54,810 nt of DNA from Methylicorpusculum sp. (GTDB taxonomy: Bacteria; Pseudomonadota; Gammaproteobacteria; Methylococcales; Methylomonadaceae). The stretch covers positions 1 to 54,810 of the forward strand of contig NZ_JAUSBX010000025.1 of the NCBI RefSeq assembly GCF_030651835.1, read 5' to 3'. This document shows positions 36,779 to 48,345 of the stretch, one piece after another. The position numbers were made by a program, and so were the translations under genes. A model generated the notes under the pieces. It saw nothing but the letters and a program-made list of their open reading frames with translations, did no database searches and was not told the DNA's origin. Every line of letters begins with the position of its first letter. The stretch's first letter is position 1.

Positions 36779-37653
36779 AATATTTATTGTATTCTTTGAT
36801 GCCGTTGGGCATTTTATTGGCAACAGCCTCATTGGCCATTGTTTTCAGTTATGGCGTGTTATTGGTATTGGGCGATGTGCTGCTATTGTCGAAACTGACC
36901 AATAAAGTGACGCAGGTCTTTTTAATAATCAGTATTTTTCCTATAAAACATTACCTTAATTTGAGCTGGAGCGAATTGGGCTTTGTCCGGGCTAAAACGT
37001 TTTTTTCTCAGATTACGATGGGTTTAGGTTTGGGATTTATGACGCTATTGCCCGTTTTTCTGATCTTATTTGCTTTGGAAGTTAATGTTTTTGATCCTGA
37101 CAGGATATGGACACTGGGTAGCCTGATACAAAAAACAGCCATTGCTTTAGCGCTGGCGTTGCTGATTTCATTGCTTGAGGAACCCTTATTCAGGGGTGTT
37201 CTGTTATCCGGTTTAAACATCAAAATGCCGGTGATGGCCGCCATTTTGATCAGTTCGACTTATTACGCATCGTTGCATTTTTTAAAAAGCCATACAGTTG
37301 TAGGTTATCAGGACATGAGTATCCCGGACGGTTTTATGCTGCTGGGTGAGGCGCTGCTGAATGTAATCAATCCGGAAAATTTCCAGGCATTTCTTGCGCT
37401 GCTCATGGTCGGCCTGTTTCTGGGATTTGTAAGGGTCGTTTTGGGTTATAGTCTGGGAATGGTTATTGGTTGCCATACCGCGTGGGTATGGCAGATAAAA
37501 ATGAGCAAATCCTTGTTCAATGTGAATCCGGATTCTGATTACCTCTATTTGGTCAGTAGTTATGATGGGGTCATCGGTCCATTAGTTACCGGATGGATGG
37601 CGTTGGTGATGAGCGGTTATTGGCTTTATACCCGCTATCATAAGGCCCATTGA
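36775..37653 (+). CDS. CPBP-family intramembrane metalloprotease
   Basis: This 292-residue protein with about seven to eight membrane helices carries the CPBP/CAAX-protease signature. EEPLFRG near residues 135-141 is the EExxxR motif, and YYASLHFLKSH near 163-173 is the second, His-containing motif. Family members cleave near membrane-embedded C-termini or act in bacteriocin immunity; the substrate here is unknown. The ATG at 36775 overlaps the rsmE stop, so the two are co-translated. An upstream in-frame start at 36739 would overlap rsmE more and adds no helix. It converges on yajQ with one base between. Confidence 0.82.
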   Translation: MKYLLYSLMPLGILLATASLAIVFSYGVLLVLGDVLLLSKLTNKVTQVFLIISIFPIKHYLNLSWSELGFVRAKTFFSQITMGLGLGFMTLLPVFLILFALEVNVFDPDRIWTLGSLIQKTAIALALALLISLLEEPLFRGVLLSGLNIKMPVMAAILISSTYYASLHFLKSHTVVGYQDMSIPDGFMLLGEALLNVINPENFQAFLALLMVGLFLGFVRVVLGYSLGMVIGCHTAWVWQIKMSKSLFNVNPDSDYLYLVSSYDGVIGPLVTGWMALVMSGYWLYTRYHKAH

Positions 37654-37654
37654 C

Positions 37655-38137
37655 TTAATCCCTAAAATTATTGAACTGTAGCGGCATATCCAGTTCCTCC
37701 TGTTTAAGCATGGCGATAACGTCCTGTAAATCATCAAGCTTCTTACCGGTGACACGGACTTTATCACCCTGAATGGCAGCTTGGACTTTTAACTTTTTGT
37801 CCTTGACCAATTTAACAATTTTTCTAGCTAAATCCGATTCTATGCCTTGTTTCAAGGTCACAATTTGTTGAGCTGTCCGGCCGGTAATCTTTGGCTCGGC
37901 TACTTCCAGGCAGCTGATATCTATGCCGCGTTTGGTCAGTTTCATGTTCAGGATATCCAGCATTTGCTGCAATTGAAATTCGGAGCTTGCACTCATCGTA
38001 ACCAGTCCGTCTTTTAATGCATAGTTTGCTCCGGAACCCTTGAAATCAAAGCGGGTGGTGACTTCTCTATTGGCTTGATCGACCGCATTGGTGGCCTCGT
38101 GAGAATCAAATTCGGAAACGATGTCAAATGAAGGCAT
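37655..38137 (-). CDS. yajQ: YajQ-family nucleotide-binding protein
   Basis: The 160-residue protein starts MPSFDIVSEFDSHEATNAVD and continues with TTRFDFKGSGA near residues 27-37 and KLKVQAAIQGDKVRVTGKK near 119-137, as in the two-domain YajQ fold. Members bind nucleotides. A Xanthomonas homologue binds cyclic di-GMP and affects gene control; others interact with tRNA or phage transcription. Function in this organism is unknown. Length and motifs are complete. Confidence 0.93.
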   Translation of the reverse strand: MPSFDIVSEFDSHEATNAVDQANREVTTRFDFKGSGANYALKDGLVTMSASSEFQLQQMLDILNMKLTKRGIDISCLEVAEPKITGRTAQQIVTLKQGIESDLARKIVKLVKDKKLKVQAAIQGDKVRVTGKKLDDLQDVIAMLKQEELDMPLQFNNFRD

Positions 38138-38190
38138 AAAAGAGGCTGCTCAGGAAAAAATCAACACTATAAGTATTCAGATCTGATTAT

Positions 38191-39417
38191 TCAAGATGTC
38201 CTTTTACAGGCATCACTTATTGCTTTAATACGTAATTGACGTATCGCGTCTCCGATTTGGGTGCCTTGCAAGCTCCCTGTTAATACAGCAGAAATATCCA
38301 CAGAAGCGCCCGCTTCCGCAGCCATCATGACATGTGCTGCTTGAGGATAAGGCCTGTTTTCAAGTCCAGTCCTGCCTTTGGCATCTGCTTCACAGGCCAA
38401 TAAAAAATCGGTTAAGCCTGCAGGGTTTTTAAACGCGCCAAGTCTATGCAGCATATCGGTCAGCGTTGAAGGTCGCAATTCAAATACCCGATGGCAATGT
38501 GTATGATACTGCATGACTTGTTTAGCTAGCTGTTTAAAAGGATTGGGCACTCTTAATCGTAAACATAAGTTTTCCAGCAGAGGCAGGCCGCTGTGTTCGT
38601 GACCATGATGATGGGGAAGTCTATCTTTGGGTGTAATGCCTTTTCCCAGGTCATGCATCAGCGCAGCAAAACGCACTTCCGGTTTGGGTGTCAGCCGAGC
38701 CGCCTGTTCCAGGCACATCAGGCTATGGATGCCGGTATCAATTTCGGGATGATAGTGTTCGGGCTGCGGAACACCAAACAAAGTATTTAGCTCCGGAAAC
38801 AGGATCGGTAGAGCGTAGCAATCTTTCAATACCTCAAAAAATAGCGTCGGTGTTTTTTCGCAGAGAGCTTTATAAAGCTCGGCCCAAACCCGTTCAGGAA
38901 CCAGGTGGTCAACTTCGCCGTTCCTTACCATGGTTTGCATTAAGGCAAACGTTTCGTCTGCGATTTTAAAGCCCAGATGGCCATAGCGTGCGGCGAAGCG
39001 GGCGATTCGCAGAATTCTGACCGGATCCTCGCAAAATGCGGGAGAAATATGCCGGAAGATCCGTTGATCAAGATCCTGACGGCCGCCAAATGGATCAATA
39101 ATTTCACCGGTATCCGATTTAGCGATTGCGTTGATGGTTAAATCACGGCGCAAAAGGTCTTCTTCCAACGAGACCTCAGGATCTGCATGAATACAAAAAC
39201 CTTTGTAACCGGGGCCAATCTTTCTTTCCGTCCGTGCAAGCGCGTATTCGTCGCGGGTTATGGGATGAAGAAAAACTGGAAAATCCTTGCCTACCGTCAT
39301 GAAACCCATTGCCAGCATGGATTCGGGTGTTTCGCCCAGCACGACCCAATCCCGCTCACTTACAGGAAAGTTCAAAAGTTCATCGCGAACAGCGCCGCCA
39401 ACTAAAAAGGTTTTCAT
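38191..39417 (-). CDS. cca: CCA-adding tRNA nucleotidyltransferase (multifunctional)
   Basis: Cca adds or repairs the 3' CCA end of tRNA. The 408-residue class II enzyme starts MKTFLVGGAVRDELL. It has the catalytic pair in SERDWVVLG near residues 19-27, then RRDLTINAIA near 88-97 and EDPVRILRIARFAARYG near 134-150. A C-terminal HD domain (FAALMHDLGKG near 245-255) gives the phosphohydrolase activities of the enteric-type protein. The full length matches E. coli Cca. It is divergent from the TSUP transporter. Confidence 0.94.
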   Translation of the reverse strand: MKTFLVGGAVRDELLNFPVSERDWVVLGETPESMLAMGFMTVGKDFPVFLHPITRDEYALARTERKIGPGYKGFCIHADPEVSLEEDLLRRDLTINAIAKSDTGEIIDPFGGRQDLDQRIFRHISPAFCEDPVRILRIARFAARYGHLGFKIADETFALMQTMVRNGEVDHLVPERVWAELYKALCEKTPTLFFEVLKDCYALPILFPELNTLFGVPQPEHYHPEIDTGIHSLMCLEQAARLTPKPEVRFAALMHDLGKGITPKDRLPHHHGHEHSGLPLLENLCLRLRVPNPFKQLAKQVMQYHTHCHRVFELRPSTLTDMLHRLGAFKNPAGLTDFLLACEADAKGRTGLENRPYPQAAHVMMAAEAGASVDISAVLTGSLQGTQIGDAIRQLRIKAISDACKRTS

Positions 39418-39582
39418 GCGGATGCGGTCATTCTTTTAAAATTATGAGGGCTTGGTGAAAGTGGATGGAAGGAGAGTTTCATTTTTGGGTTGCCGCAACA
39501 AAAGAATATCAATAATTTCCCGGCTAGTATAACGGTGAAGCGGGAGCTCGCCAAAATTGCACTCATCATTTCAGGAGTTAAA

Positions 39583-40374
39583 GTGACAGAAATCATTGTG
39601 ATCAGCATGTTGACAGGATTTTTTGCCGGATTTTTAGGTGGGCTATTTGGCATTGGCGGCGGTTTGATTATCGTTCCTGTCTTGCTGGTGTTGTTCAAAC
39701 ATCAGGGCTTTGAACAAGAAATCATCATGATAATAGCGGTAGCGACCTCTTTAGCCTCCGTCATTTTTACAGCAATAGCATCATCATTGGCGCATCATCG
39801 CTTGGGTACATTGAATTGGGACAAAGCGTTACAGATGGTTCCAGGGATAGTGATCGGGGTTTTGAGCGGAGCTATGCTGGCAGAACTTTTGGCTTCGAAT
39901 TGGCTGGAAACCGTTTACGCTATTTTCCTGATAATGGTTGGCTTGCAGATGGCTTTTCAGCTTGAGCCCAAGCAAGGTTCGGTCAAAAAATCCGGGGTGC
40001 TTGATTTTGTGGCATCATGGGTGATTGGTTTAGTTTCGTCTTTGGTTGGAATTGGAGGTGGCAGTTTGACAGTACCTTACTTGGTCAGTTGCCGTTATCC
40101 AATGCGAAATGCTGTCGCCATATCAAGTGCGTGTGGAATTCCAATCGCACTAGCCGGAGCATTGAGCTATCTGGTATTGGGCTGGAAGGCCGAGGGGTTA
40201 CCTGCATGGAGCCTGGGCTATATCTATCTTCCCGCGTTTGTCGGTATCGTTTTGTTGAGTATGCCGGCCGCCCGATTAGGCGCCAAGTGGGCTTATAAAT
40301 TACCGGCAAAGCATTTAAAGCGATATTTTTCGCTATTGATTTTTTTTATGGCGGCAAAATTACTTTTTCAATAA
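39583..40374 (+). CDS. TSUP/TauE-SafE family transporter
   Basis: The 263-residue membrane protein has two repeats of the TSUP fold. GFFAGFLGGLFGIGGGLIIV near residues 13-32 and its echo GLVSSLVGIGGGSLTVPYLV near 145-164 are typical Gly-rich loops. The family moves sulfite, sulfoacetate, thiosulfate or other small anions across the inner membrane; the substrate cannot be predicted. I chose GTG 39583, which has a strong CAGGAG site six bases upstream. The longer frame from 39490 starts in sequence close to the cca promoter. Confidence 0.85.
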   Translation: MTEIIVISMLTGFFAGFLGGLFGIGGGLIIVPVLLVLFKHQGFEQEIIMIIAVATSLASVIFTAIASSLAHHRLGTLNWDKALQMVPGIVIGVLSGAMLAELLASNWLETVYAIFLIMVGLQMAFQLEPKQGSVKKSGVLDFVASWVIGLVSSLVGIGGGSLTVPYLVSCRYPMRNAVAISSACGIPIALAGALSYLVLGWKAEGLPAWSLGYIYLPAFVGIVLLSMPAARLGAKWAYKLPAKHLKRYFSLLIFFMAAKLLFQ

Positions 40375-40433
40375 AAGCGCAGCGGCAAATGATGAATTGA
40401 ATTCACCTTGTTTTTACAGGCATGAATCTCAAA

Positions 40434-40460
40434 GAAGCGCTGAAAAAAATTCAGCGCTTC
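40434..40460. terminator. Stem-loop between the TSUP gene and the convergent HbpS-like gene
   Basis: GAAGCGCTGA (40434-40443) and TCAGCGCTTC (40451-40460) form a perfect ten-pair stem with loop AAAAAAT. No U tract follows on either strand, so it may protect or end transcripts by another means. Confidence 0.45.
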
Positions 40461-40513
40461 AGCAGTGATTTCAATAGATTTACAGTATCTGCTCACCCCT
40501 TCCTATTTTATTG

Positions 40514-40610
40514 GGTGTAGGTGCTTGATTTCAAAGGACGCATGAATACATCCTTGTAGTTCTCTGCAACATCCCTGTTGCAGAAGCCTTTTCAATCAAT
40601 CACCTACACC
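40514..40610. mobile_element. 97-bp inverted-repeat element (MITE/REP-like)
   Basis: The ends GGTGTAGGTGCTTGATTTCA (from 40514) and the reverse complement GGTGTAGGTGATTGATTGAA (ending 40610) match over 24 bp with four differences. Inside, TCTGCAAC/GTTGCAGA (40561-40582) forms a smaller perfect hairpin. From memory, similar GGTGTAGGTG elements with a CATGAATACATCC core are common in methanotroph genomes. Only one copy is in this window, and it lies between two convergent genes. Confidence 0.5.
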
Positions 40611-40650
40611 TTCTATTTCAAGCGGGCGAGAAGTTACGATTTACAGATGA

Positions 40651-41379
40651 TTAGCCTGCGCCGATGGCTTTTGCTACCGTTTCGGCCTCTTTGGAGCAAT
40701 TTGGGTGCGCCCAGCCGCTGGATTTTTTGTAAACTATTCCGTCCGTATTATTGGGGCCAACACCGCCGGGGACAAGATTCAATTCTAGCGCTTCGCGTGT
40801 ACGCCAAGCAATATTGTGATCAGCGCAGGATGAGTCGCCGCTGACACCCAAAGCGCCAAGGACGGTGAATTGATCACCTTCTTTTTTATACAAGGCCAAA
40901 CCACCGCCAAACACATTAACGCCCCCGATTTTTTGACCGACCAAAGGGTCATTTTCCAATCCGTAATTGCTTGATGGACCGGCATAAGCCGCTGCTGTAT
41001 CAACCGGATTGCTATGTTGCAAGCCATAAAGAGAACCGCCGGGTTGAGTTGCAGTATACAAATTGGCGGTTGATAGCGCCAGTCCGGGTAAACTGAAGGC
41101 ATTTGCGGTATTGGCTTTTTGCGCAGAAATAACTCGGCTGCCGGGCCATTGATCTCCTCGGTCATTACCCGTCATCGCGACAGCGCAAACAATGCCGTCT
41201 CTGTCGACGATAGTTGCCCACATATCCAGACCAAAGCCGCCGTTGTTTTGACTTTGTGCCACATCCAGGGCGTTTTTTAGTTGGGCTTGATTAGGCAGCT
41301 CATCGCAACCGGCAAAGGCAAGGTTTGATGCAATAGCAAAGGCACTAAAAGTAGCAAAGGATTTTAAGTGTGTTGACAT
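40651..41379 (-). CDS. HbpS/GlcG-family (DUF336) secreted protein, probable heme or cofactor binder
   Basis: The 242-residue protein has a Sec signal peptide (hydrophobic core, cleavage near NLAFA). A GlcG/HbpS domain follows: ALDVAQSQNNGGFGLDMWAT, VDRDGIVCAVAMTGND, SRVISAQKANTANAFSL and QKIGGVNVFGGGLALYKK. Such proteins bind heme or corrinoids in some bacteria, but the family is broad. Two Cys (CDEL and SSCADH) and a late PNCSKEA may form disulfides in the periplasm. I chose the second ATG (41379), preceded by AAGGGGAAA, over the ATG 15 bases upstream. The divergent neighbour is guaB. Confidence 0.75.
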   Translation of the reverse strand: MSTHLKSFATFSAFAIASNLAFAGCDELPNQAQLKNALDVAQSQNNGGFGLDMWATIVDRDGIVCAVAMTGNDRGDQWPGSRVISAQKANTANAFSLPGLALSTANLYTATQPGGSLYGLQHSNPVDTAAAYAGPSSNYGLENDPLVGQKIGGVNVFGGGLALYKKEGDQFTVLGALGVSGDSSCADHNIAWRTREALELNLVPGGVGPNNTDGIVYKKSSGWAHPNCSKEAETVAKAIGAG

Positions 41380-41507
41380 AAATTTCCCCTTCATTTTTGT
41401 TAGTTATGTTTATCAATGGGTTATTTTCTTAACCCGGCATTATCATAATACAAGGAGAGGCATTTGTATTTGTCAGCTATTAAAGACGATTCAGTTTTAT
41501 CAAATGC

Positions 41508-41533
41508 CCCTGTGCTGAACAGGGCTCGTTTTT
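41508..41533 (+). terminator. Terminator-like hairpin in the HbpS-like/guaB divergent gap
   Basis: CCCTGT (41508-41513) pairs with ACAGGG (41519-41524) around GCTGA, then CTCGTTTTT follows. No plus-strand gene lies upstream, so it may be an upstream attenuator of guaB or the end of a short RNA. The guaB -10 lies downstream of it. The support is modest. Confidence 0.35.
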
Positions 41534-41595
41534 AAGGGTGATATCAACCTATTGGTACTGATTTGCTGAGAACAGAAAAGTGATGAACGCCTTGA

Positions 41596-41624
41596 TTCGC
41601 TTAAAAAAAATTTAATAGTATAAT
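41596..41624 (+). promoter_or_regulatory. Possible guaB promoter
   Basis: A perfect TATAAT at 41619-41624 lies 33 bases before the guaB ATG. The best -35 at 17-bp spacing is the poor TTCGCT (41596-41601). TTGATT at 41592 would need a 21-bp spacer. Confidence 0.4.
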
Positions 41625-41648
41625 CGTAGGTTATTTTAGGTAATTTAA

Positions 41649-43124
<1,476 letters not shown>

Positions 43125-43196
43125 AAGTGCATAAAGAGGACTGAAGCCGTTTGCCCCGTATTTACATGCTAACCATTTACAATCCGAGTTTATAAA

Positions 43197-44786
43197 GTGA
43201 CCACGCAACAAACACCCGATATTCATTCCGATAAAATTTTAATTCTTGATTTTGGCTCTCAATATACGCAATTGATTGCCCGCCGCATCAGAGAAATCGG
43301 TGTTTACTGTGAAATCTTTTCTTGTGATGCCGCTGCGGATGCAATAAGTAAATTTGCGCCGAAAGGAATAATTCTGTCGGGCGGACCGGAAACAGTTACT
43401 CAGCATGATACGCCACGAGCGCCGCAAATTGTTTTCGAGTTAGGTGTGCCTGTTCTCGGTATCTGTTATGGCATGCAAACGATGGCCGAACAGCTAGGCG
43501 GAAGAGTTGAGTCTTCTGATCATAGAGAATTTGGTTATGCCCAAATTCGGGCTCGCGGCCATTCCAAATTATTAAAAGGTATTGAAGATCATTTGTCACC
43601 GGAAGGCTACGGGTTGCTGGATGTCTGGATGAGCCATGGTGATCGTGTTGTGGAATTGCCGGATGGCTTTGCCTTGATCGCAAGCTCGGAAGGCGCACCC
43701 ATTGCCGGTATTGCCGATGAAGCTCGATCTTTTTATGCGTTGCAGTTTCATCCCGAAGTTACGCATACCCGGCAAGGTGGGCGGATTTTATCGCGGTTTG
43801 TGAATGAAATTTGCCGCTGTGAAGTGCTATGGACGGCTGGTAATATCATAGAAGACAGTATCCGTGCAGTACGTGAAAAAGTGGGGACTGACCATGTCAT
43901 TTTAGGTCTTTCCGGAGGCGTGGATTCTTCTGTGGTAGCTGCTTTGCTGCATCAGGCCATTGGTGAACAATTGACGTGTGTTTTTGTCGATACCGGCCTG
44001 TTGAGATTAAATGAAGGTAATCAGGTGATGGCAACCTTTGCCGAACATATGGGTGTCAAAGTTATCAGAGTCAATGCGGAAGAACGCTATTTGTCGGCGC
44101 TCGAAAACATAGACGATCCCGAGCAAAAACGGAAAATTATCGGTAATTTGTTCATTGATATTTTTGATGAAGAAGCCGCCAAGCTTAAGGATGCCAAATG
44201 GCTGGCACAAGGCACAATTTATCCGGATGTCATTGAATCAGCGGGGGCAACAAGCGGTAAAGCCCATTTAATCAAATCGCATCATAATGTGGGTGGTTTG
44301 CCTGAAAATATGAAATTGAAACTGGTTGAACCGCTGCGTGAATTGTTTAAGGATGAAGTCAGAAAATTAGGCGTGGAATTGGGTTTGCCTTATGAAATGG
44401 TCTACAGACATCCTTTTCCGGGGCCTGGTTTGGGTGTCAGGATTCTTGGCGCGATCAAAAAAAGCTATGCTGATTTGCTGCGTCAAGCGGATGCCATTTT
44501 TATTGAAGAGCTTTACCGGCACGAGCTTTACGAAAAAGTCAGCCAGGCATTTGCCGTCTTTTTGCCGGTCAAATCGGTAGGCGTGATGGGTGATGGACGG
44601 CGATATGATTATGTTATTGCATTGCGGGCCGTCGAAACAATTGACTTTATGACCGCGCGTTGGGCTCATTTGCCATATGATTTTCTTGATTTGGTTTCGC
44701 GAAGAATCATCAATGAAGTATCCGGTATCTCGCGCGTAACTTATGATATTTCCGGAAAGCCTCCGGCAACGATAGAGTGGGAATAG
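43197..44786 (+). CDS. guaA: GMP synthase (glutamine-hydrolysing)
   Basis: GuaA aminates XMP to GMP. The 529-residue protein has the class I glutaminase domain first: [17 protein letters not shown] near residues 16-32, the nucleophile in [10 protein letters not shown] near 89-98, and HPEVTHT near 184-190. The ATP-pyrophosphatase domain carries [14 protein letters not shown] near 237-250, and the dimerisation domain ends [13 protein letters not shown]. The start is GTG 43197 and the length is standard. The last ten bases overlap tadA. Confidence 0.96.
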   Translation: MTTQQTPDIHSDKILILDFGSQYTQLIARRIREIGVYCEIFSCDAAADAISKFAPKGIILSGGPETVTQHDTPRAPQIVFELGVPVLGICYGMQTMAEQLGGRVESSDHREFGYAQIRARGHSKLLKGIEDHLSPEGYGLLDVWMSHGDRVVELPDGFALIASSEGAPIAGIADEARSFYALQFHPEVTHTRQGGRILSRFVNEICRCEVLWTAGNIIEDSIRAVREKVGTDHVILGLSGGVDSSVVAALLHQAIGEQLTCVFVDTGLLRLNEGNQVMATFAEHMGVKVIRVNAEERYLSALENIDDPEQKRKIIGNLFIDIFDEEAAKLKDAKWLAQGTIYPDVIESAGATSGKAHLIKSHHNVGGLPENMKLKLVEPLRELFKDEVRKLGVELGLPYEMVYRHPFPGPGLGVRILGAIKKSYADLLRQADAIFIEELYRHELYEKVSQAFAVFLPVKSVGVMGDGRRYDYVIALRAVETIDFMTARWAHLPYDFLDLVSRRIINEVSGISRVTYDISGKPPATIEWE

Positions 44787-45241
44787 AAATAAATGAAGCC
44801 GATGAGGCCTGGATGCGGCATGCGCTAAGGTTGGCCCAGCGGGCCGAAACTTTGGGAGAAGTGCCTGTCGGGGCCGTCATTGTCAAAGGTGATCGTTGTA
44901 TTGCAGAGGCATGGAACAGCCCTATCTCGACGCATGACCCATCGGCCCATGCTGAAATTTTGGTAATTCGCGAGGCAGGAAAACAGTTGCAAAATTACCG
45001 GCTTATCGATGCCACTTTATACGTGACCCTGGAACCCTGTGTGATGTGTATGGGTGCAATTGTTCATGCACGAATTGGCCGGCTTGTTTTTGGAGCAAGA
45101 GATGAAAAAAGGGGGGCCGTTTGTAGCGCCATGAATTTGGCTGAAGCCCCTTTTTTGAATCATAAAGTAAATTGGTCGGGAGGTGTTCTGGAGGATATTT
45201 GTTCCGGATTGTTAAAAGATTTTTTTAAGGCTAGACGCTGA
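44777..45241 (+). CDS. tadA: tRNA adenosine(34) deaminase
   Basis: TadA converts A34 of tRNA-Arg(ACG) to inosine. The 154-residue cytidine-deaminase-fold protein has VPVGAVIV near residues 27-34. The zinc His and catalytic Glu are in [13 protein letters not shown] near 55-67, and the zinc cysteines in [16 protein letters not shown] near 87-102. The GTG start at 44777 overlaps the guaA end by ten bases; no in-frame ATG would leave the domain intact. It converges on mltF. Confidence 0.92.
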   Translation: MGIEINEADEAWMRHALRLAQRAETLGEVPVGAVIVKGDRCIAEAWNSPISTHDPSAHAEILVIREAGKQLQNYRLIDATLYVTLEPCVMCMGAIVHARIGRLVFGARDEKRGAVCSAMNLAEAPFLNHKVNWSGGVLEDICSGLLKDFFKARR

Positions 45242-45262
45242 ATTTTTCGCGATTTAAGCGAT

Positions 45263-46711
45263 TTATAATGCTTGCGGCAGCAACGGCATAATAGGAGGTG
45301 TTTGAAACTCAGGTTCGGGGGCTTCTATCTGCATGGCATTTTTCTCAATGATATTTTCTTCTGTCAGCCACACCAGCAAGTCGTAATAACTTCTGATATT
45401 TTCCACATAACGCGTTGCCTCATTACCTCGTGCGTAGCCATGCCGGGTTTTTTTATGCCATTTGGGCTGGCTGAGTAAAGGTAACCTTTTTTTGACATCC
45501 ACCCATTTATCCGGGTTGCTTCCCTGCTGAGCGGTCAGGATTCTTGCATCTTCAACATGTGCTTTACCGACATTGTAAGCGGCGAGAGCAAACCAGGTCC
45601 GATCCGGCTCAGGAATCGGAGTTGGGATCTTGTCAATGGTTAACGAAAAGTAATGGGCGCCGCCTTCGATGCTTTGATAGGGGTCGGTTCTATTGCTGAT
45701 GCCCATTTCCGAAGCCGTTATGTTGGTCAGCATCATCAGGCCTTTGACTCCAGTAGGTGAGGTTGTGTCTTTAAGCCAATGAGACTCCTGATAGCCGATG
45801 GCTGCCAATAGCCGCCAGTCAAGATGATACTGGTCCGCTGCATTCATGAAATGCGTCTGATATTTAGGGAGGCGTTGCCTGATGTGGCGACGAAAGGTGC
45901 AATTGCCTTGGTAGGACAAGACGTTGGCGTGACCATAATGACGCTCCAACAGCTGCTCCAGGGTTTTATTTTGTTTGATCAGGCTAAAAAAAGAATTGAC
46001 CTCGTCATAAAGGCTTGAATCGTGGCTATTTTCAAGCGCCCAGGCCAGCTGTCGAGGCTCCGAAATATCAAAGGCGATTTCCAATTTGGGATAAATGCGC
46101 TGCAGCAACTGTAACTGATTGGAATCTGCGAGGGTATAGTCGATAAGTCCTTCATTGACCAGGTAGAGCAGAGCGTTGGTATCAAGATAGCTGTTGATAT
46201 CCCATTTTAATTCGGGGAAGGTCAGTTGATTATCAAGCAGCGTTTGCTCGTGACTGGTGCTTTTGACAATTTCAAAGACACCGCCGTTAAGACTAGGAAT
46301 ATCTTTTGGGCGTCTTTTGTCTCCTAGGTAAATAAGCTGTTCGGTAATCTCGTCATAGGGCAAGCTGAAACGCATAACTTCCTGGCGTTCCTTGGTAATT
46401 GTCAGGCCTGCCGCTGCTATATCACCTTTTCCCCTGCTTATTCGGGCCAGAATCCCATCAAAAGTTTCGGGTATGACAAAGTGGGCTTTAACGCCCAGAT
46501 GCTCAGCAAATAAAAGCGCCAGATCGTATTCCAGTCCCGTATAACCATCAGGCCCTTCATAATAAGTCGTTGGGTCGATGCGGGTGAGGACTTTGATAAC
46601 ACCTTTTTGTTTAATTTGTTCCAGCCTGTTGAGCATGGAAAAGTTCGTATCACAGGTCGATAAAAGCGCAATCCAACTGAAACAAATTAACAGTCTTGCA
46701 ATGATACGCAC
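45263..46711 (-). CDS. mltF: Membrane-bound lytic murein transglycosylase F
   Basis: MltF cleaves peptidoglycan to 1,6-anhydromuropeptides. The 482-residue protein has a hydrophobic N-terminal segment with a lipobox-like LLSTC. A solute-binding-protein family 3 regulatory domain follows (about 35-265), then an SLT catalytic domain whose Glu is in AIGYQESHW near residue 310. MLTNITASEMG and AAYNVGKAHV follow. The C-terminal tail is Pro/Glu-rich. The start is GTG 46711, sharing one base with the pgi stop (TAGTG), so the two are coupled. Confidence 0.92.
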   Translation of the reverse strand: MRIIARLLICFSWIALLSTCDTNFSMLNRLEQIKQKGVIKVLTRIDPTTYYEGPDGYTGLEYDLALLFAEHLGVKAHFVIPETFDGILARISRGKGDIAAAGLTITKERQEVMRFSLPYDEITEQLIYLGDKRRPKDIPSLNGGVFEIVKSTSHEQTLLDNQLTFPELKWDINSYLDTNALLYLVNEGLIDYTLADSNQLQLLQRIYPKLEIAFDISEPRQLAWALENSHDSSLYDEVNSFFSLIKQNKTLEQLLERHYGHANVLSYQGNCTFRRHIRQRLPKYQTHFMNAADQYHLDWRLLAAIGYQESHWLKDTTSPTGVKGLMMLTNITASEMGISNRTDPYQSIEGGAHYFSLTIDKIPTPIPEPDRTWFALAAYNVGKAHVEDARILTAQQGSNPDKWVDVKKRLPLLSQPKWHKKTRHGYARGNEATRYVENIRSYYDLLVWLTEENIIEKNAMQIEAPEPEFQTPPIMPLLPQAL

Positions 46712-48345
46712 TAGCTACGTAATTTTTTGTACGTGTTAATCAGGTTATTAGTCGAGCTGTCGTGACTAGTGCTTAGTTCATCCGATAGAAGCTCGGGTAA
46801 TATGGCTCTGGCGAGTACTTTGCCAAGCTCAACACCCATTTGATCAAAGGAATTGATATTCCAAATAACGCCTTGTACAAAAATTTTATGTTCGTAGAAA
46901 GCAATCAAAGAGCCAAGCGTTTTAGGGGTCAGTTTTTTGAACAGAAAGGAATTGGAAGGTTTATTGCCAGAAAATACCTTTGATGCGACTAAAGCTTCGT
47001 TTTCTCTATCTGAATCAGAAAGAGAGGCTTTTACTTCTTCTGCAGTTTTACCGCGCATTAACGCTTCTGGTTGAGCTAAAAAATTTGAAATTAAAATTTC
47101 ATGATGGTCAGGTAAGTCGTAATGACTGTAGGCTGCGGCAAGAAAGTCACAAGGAACCAATTTGGTGCCTTGATGCATCAACTGATAAAAAGCATGTTGA
47201 CCATTCGTTCCCTGTTGTCCCCAAATGATTTGCCCTGTGCTGTAATCAACCCTATTGCCGTGCATATCGGTGCTTTTACCATTGCTTTCCATATCACCTT
47301 GTTGCAAGTAGTCTGAAAAGTGCCGCATGGATTGATCATAAGGAAGGATGGCATAAGATTCGGCATTATGAAAATTGTTATACCAAATACCCAGCAGCGC
47401 CATGATTACCGGAATATTTTTGTCAAAAGGGGTGGTCCTGAAATGCTGATCGACTTCATGAGCGCCCAGTAGAAGTTCCTCAAAATTATCCATGCCTACG
47501 TTTAGCGCAATAGATAAGCCTATGGCTGACCACAAGGAGTAGCGTCCACCGACCCAATCCCAAAATTCAAACATGTGATCAGGGTTGATGCCAAATTCGG
47601 TCACGTTCTCGGTATGGGTGGAAATGGCGACGAAATGCTGGCTGATCGCACTTTCATTTTTGGAATGTTGCAACAACCAGTTTCTTGCGGAGCGTGCATT
47701 AGTCATCGTTTCTTGTGTGTTGAATGTCTTGGAGGCGACAAGAAACAATGTGGTTTCGGGTGATAAAGGTTTAAGTGTTTCAATCAAATCCGCTTGGTCG
47801 ATGTTTGAAACAAAATGAACTTTAAGTGACTTGGATGCATACGGTGTCAATGCCGTTGATACCATTTTGGGGCCTAAATTAGAGCCGCCAATGCCGATGT
47901 TAACCACATCGGTAATTCGTTTGCCGGTATATCCCAGCCATTTCCCACTTCGGACTTCGTCGGTGAAATGCCGCATCTGTTTCAAGACGGCATTAATTTT
48001 TGGCATGACGTCCTGATTGTTAACATAAACCGGGTAATTGCTCCGGTTTCTAAGCGCTGTATGAAGTACGGCCCGTTGTTCGGTATGATTAATCTTTTGG
48101 CCGGAAAACATGGCTTCTGTTTTCTCGGTCAGGTTTGAATCGATTGCCAGTTCAACCAATAAATCAAGTGTTGTGGGTGTAATCAGGTTTTTAGAAAAGT
48201 CGAACAATATATCGTTGAACTGAATTGAAAGTTCATTGAATCTTCTGGGGTTTGACGCAAAAGCTTCTCGGAGTTGGAAGTTCTGCAGCGATGAATAATG
48301 ATTTTGCAGTGCTTTCCAGGCAGGGGATCTTGTAGGAGAAGGCAT
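46711..48345 (-). CDS. pgi: Glucose-6-phosphate isomerase
   Basis: Pgi interconverts glucose-6-P and fructose-6-P. The 544-residue protein contains [14 protein letters not shown] near residues 145-158. [16 protein letters not shown] near 270-285 has the catalytic segment, [19 protein letters not shown] near 372-390 follows, and [10 protein letters not shown] lies near the C-terminus. Length and motifs are complete. In methylotrophs it links hexulose-phosphate products to glycolysis and to sugar-nucleotide synthesis for surface glycans. GGAGCC precedes the ATG at 48345. Confidence 0.96.
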   Translation of the reverse strand: MPSPTRSPAWKALQNHYSSLQNFQLREAFASNPRRFNELSIQFNDILFDFSKNLITPTTLDLLVELAIDSNLTEKTEAMFSGQKINHTEQRAVLHTALRNRSNYPVYVNNQDVMPKINAVLKQMRHFTDEVRSGKWLGYTGKRITDVVNIGIGGSNLGPKMVSTALTPYASKSLKVHFVSNIDQADLIETLKPLSPETTLFLVASKTFNTQETMTNARSARNWLLQHSKNESAISQHFVAISTHTENVTEFGINPDHMFEFWDWVGGRYSLWSAIGLSIALNVGMDNFEELLLGAHEVDQHFRTTPFDKNIPVIMALLGIWYNNFHNAESYAILPYDQSMRHFSDYLQQGDMESNGKSTDMHGNRVDYSTGQIIWGQQGTNGQHAFYQLMHQGTKLVPCDFLAAAYSHYDLPDHHEILISNFLAQPEALMRGKTAEEVKASLSDSDRENEALVASKVFSGNKPSNSFLFKKLTPKTLGSLIAFYEHKIFVQGVIWNINSFDQMGVELGKVLARAILPELLSDELSTSHDSSTNNLINTYKKLRS

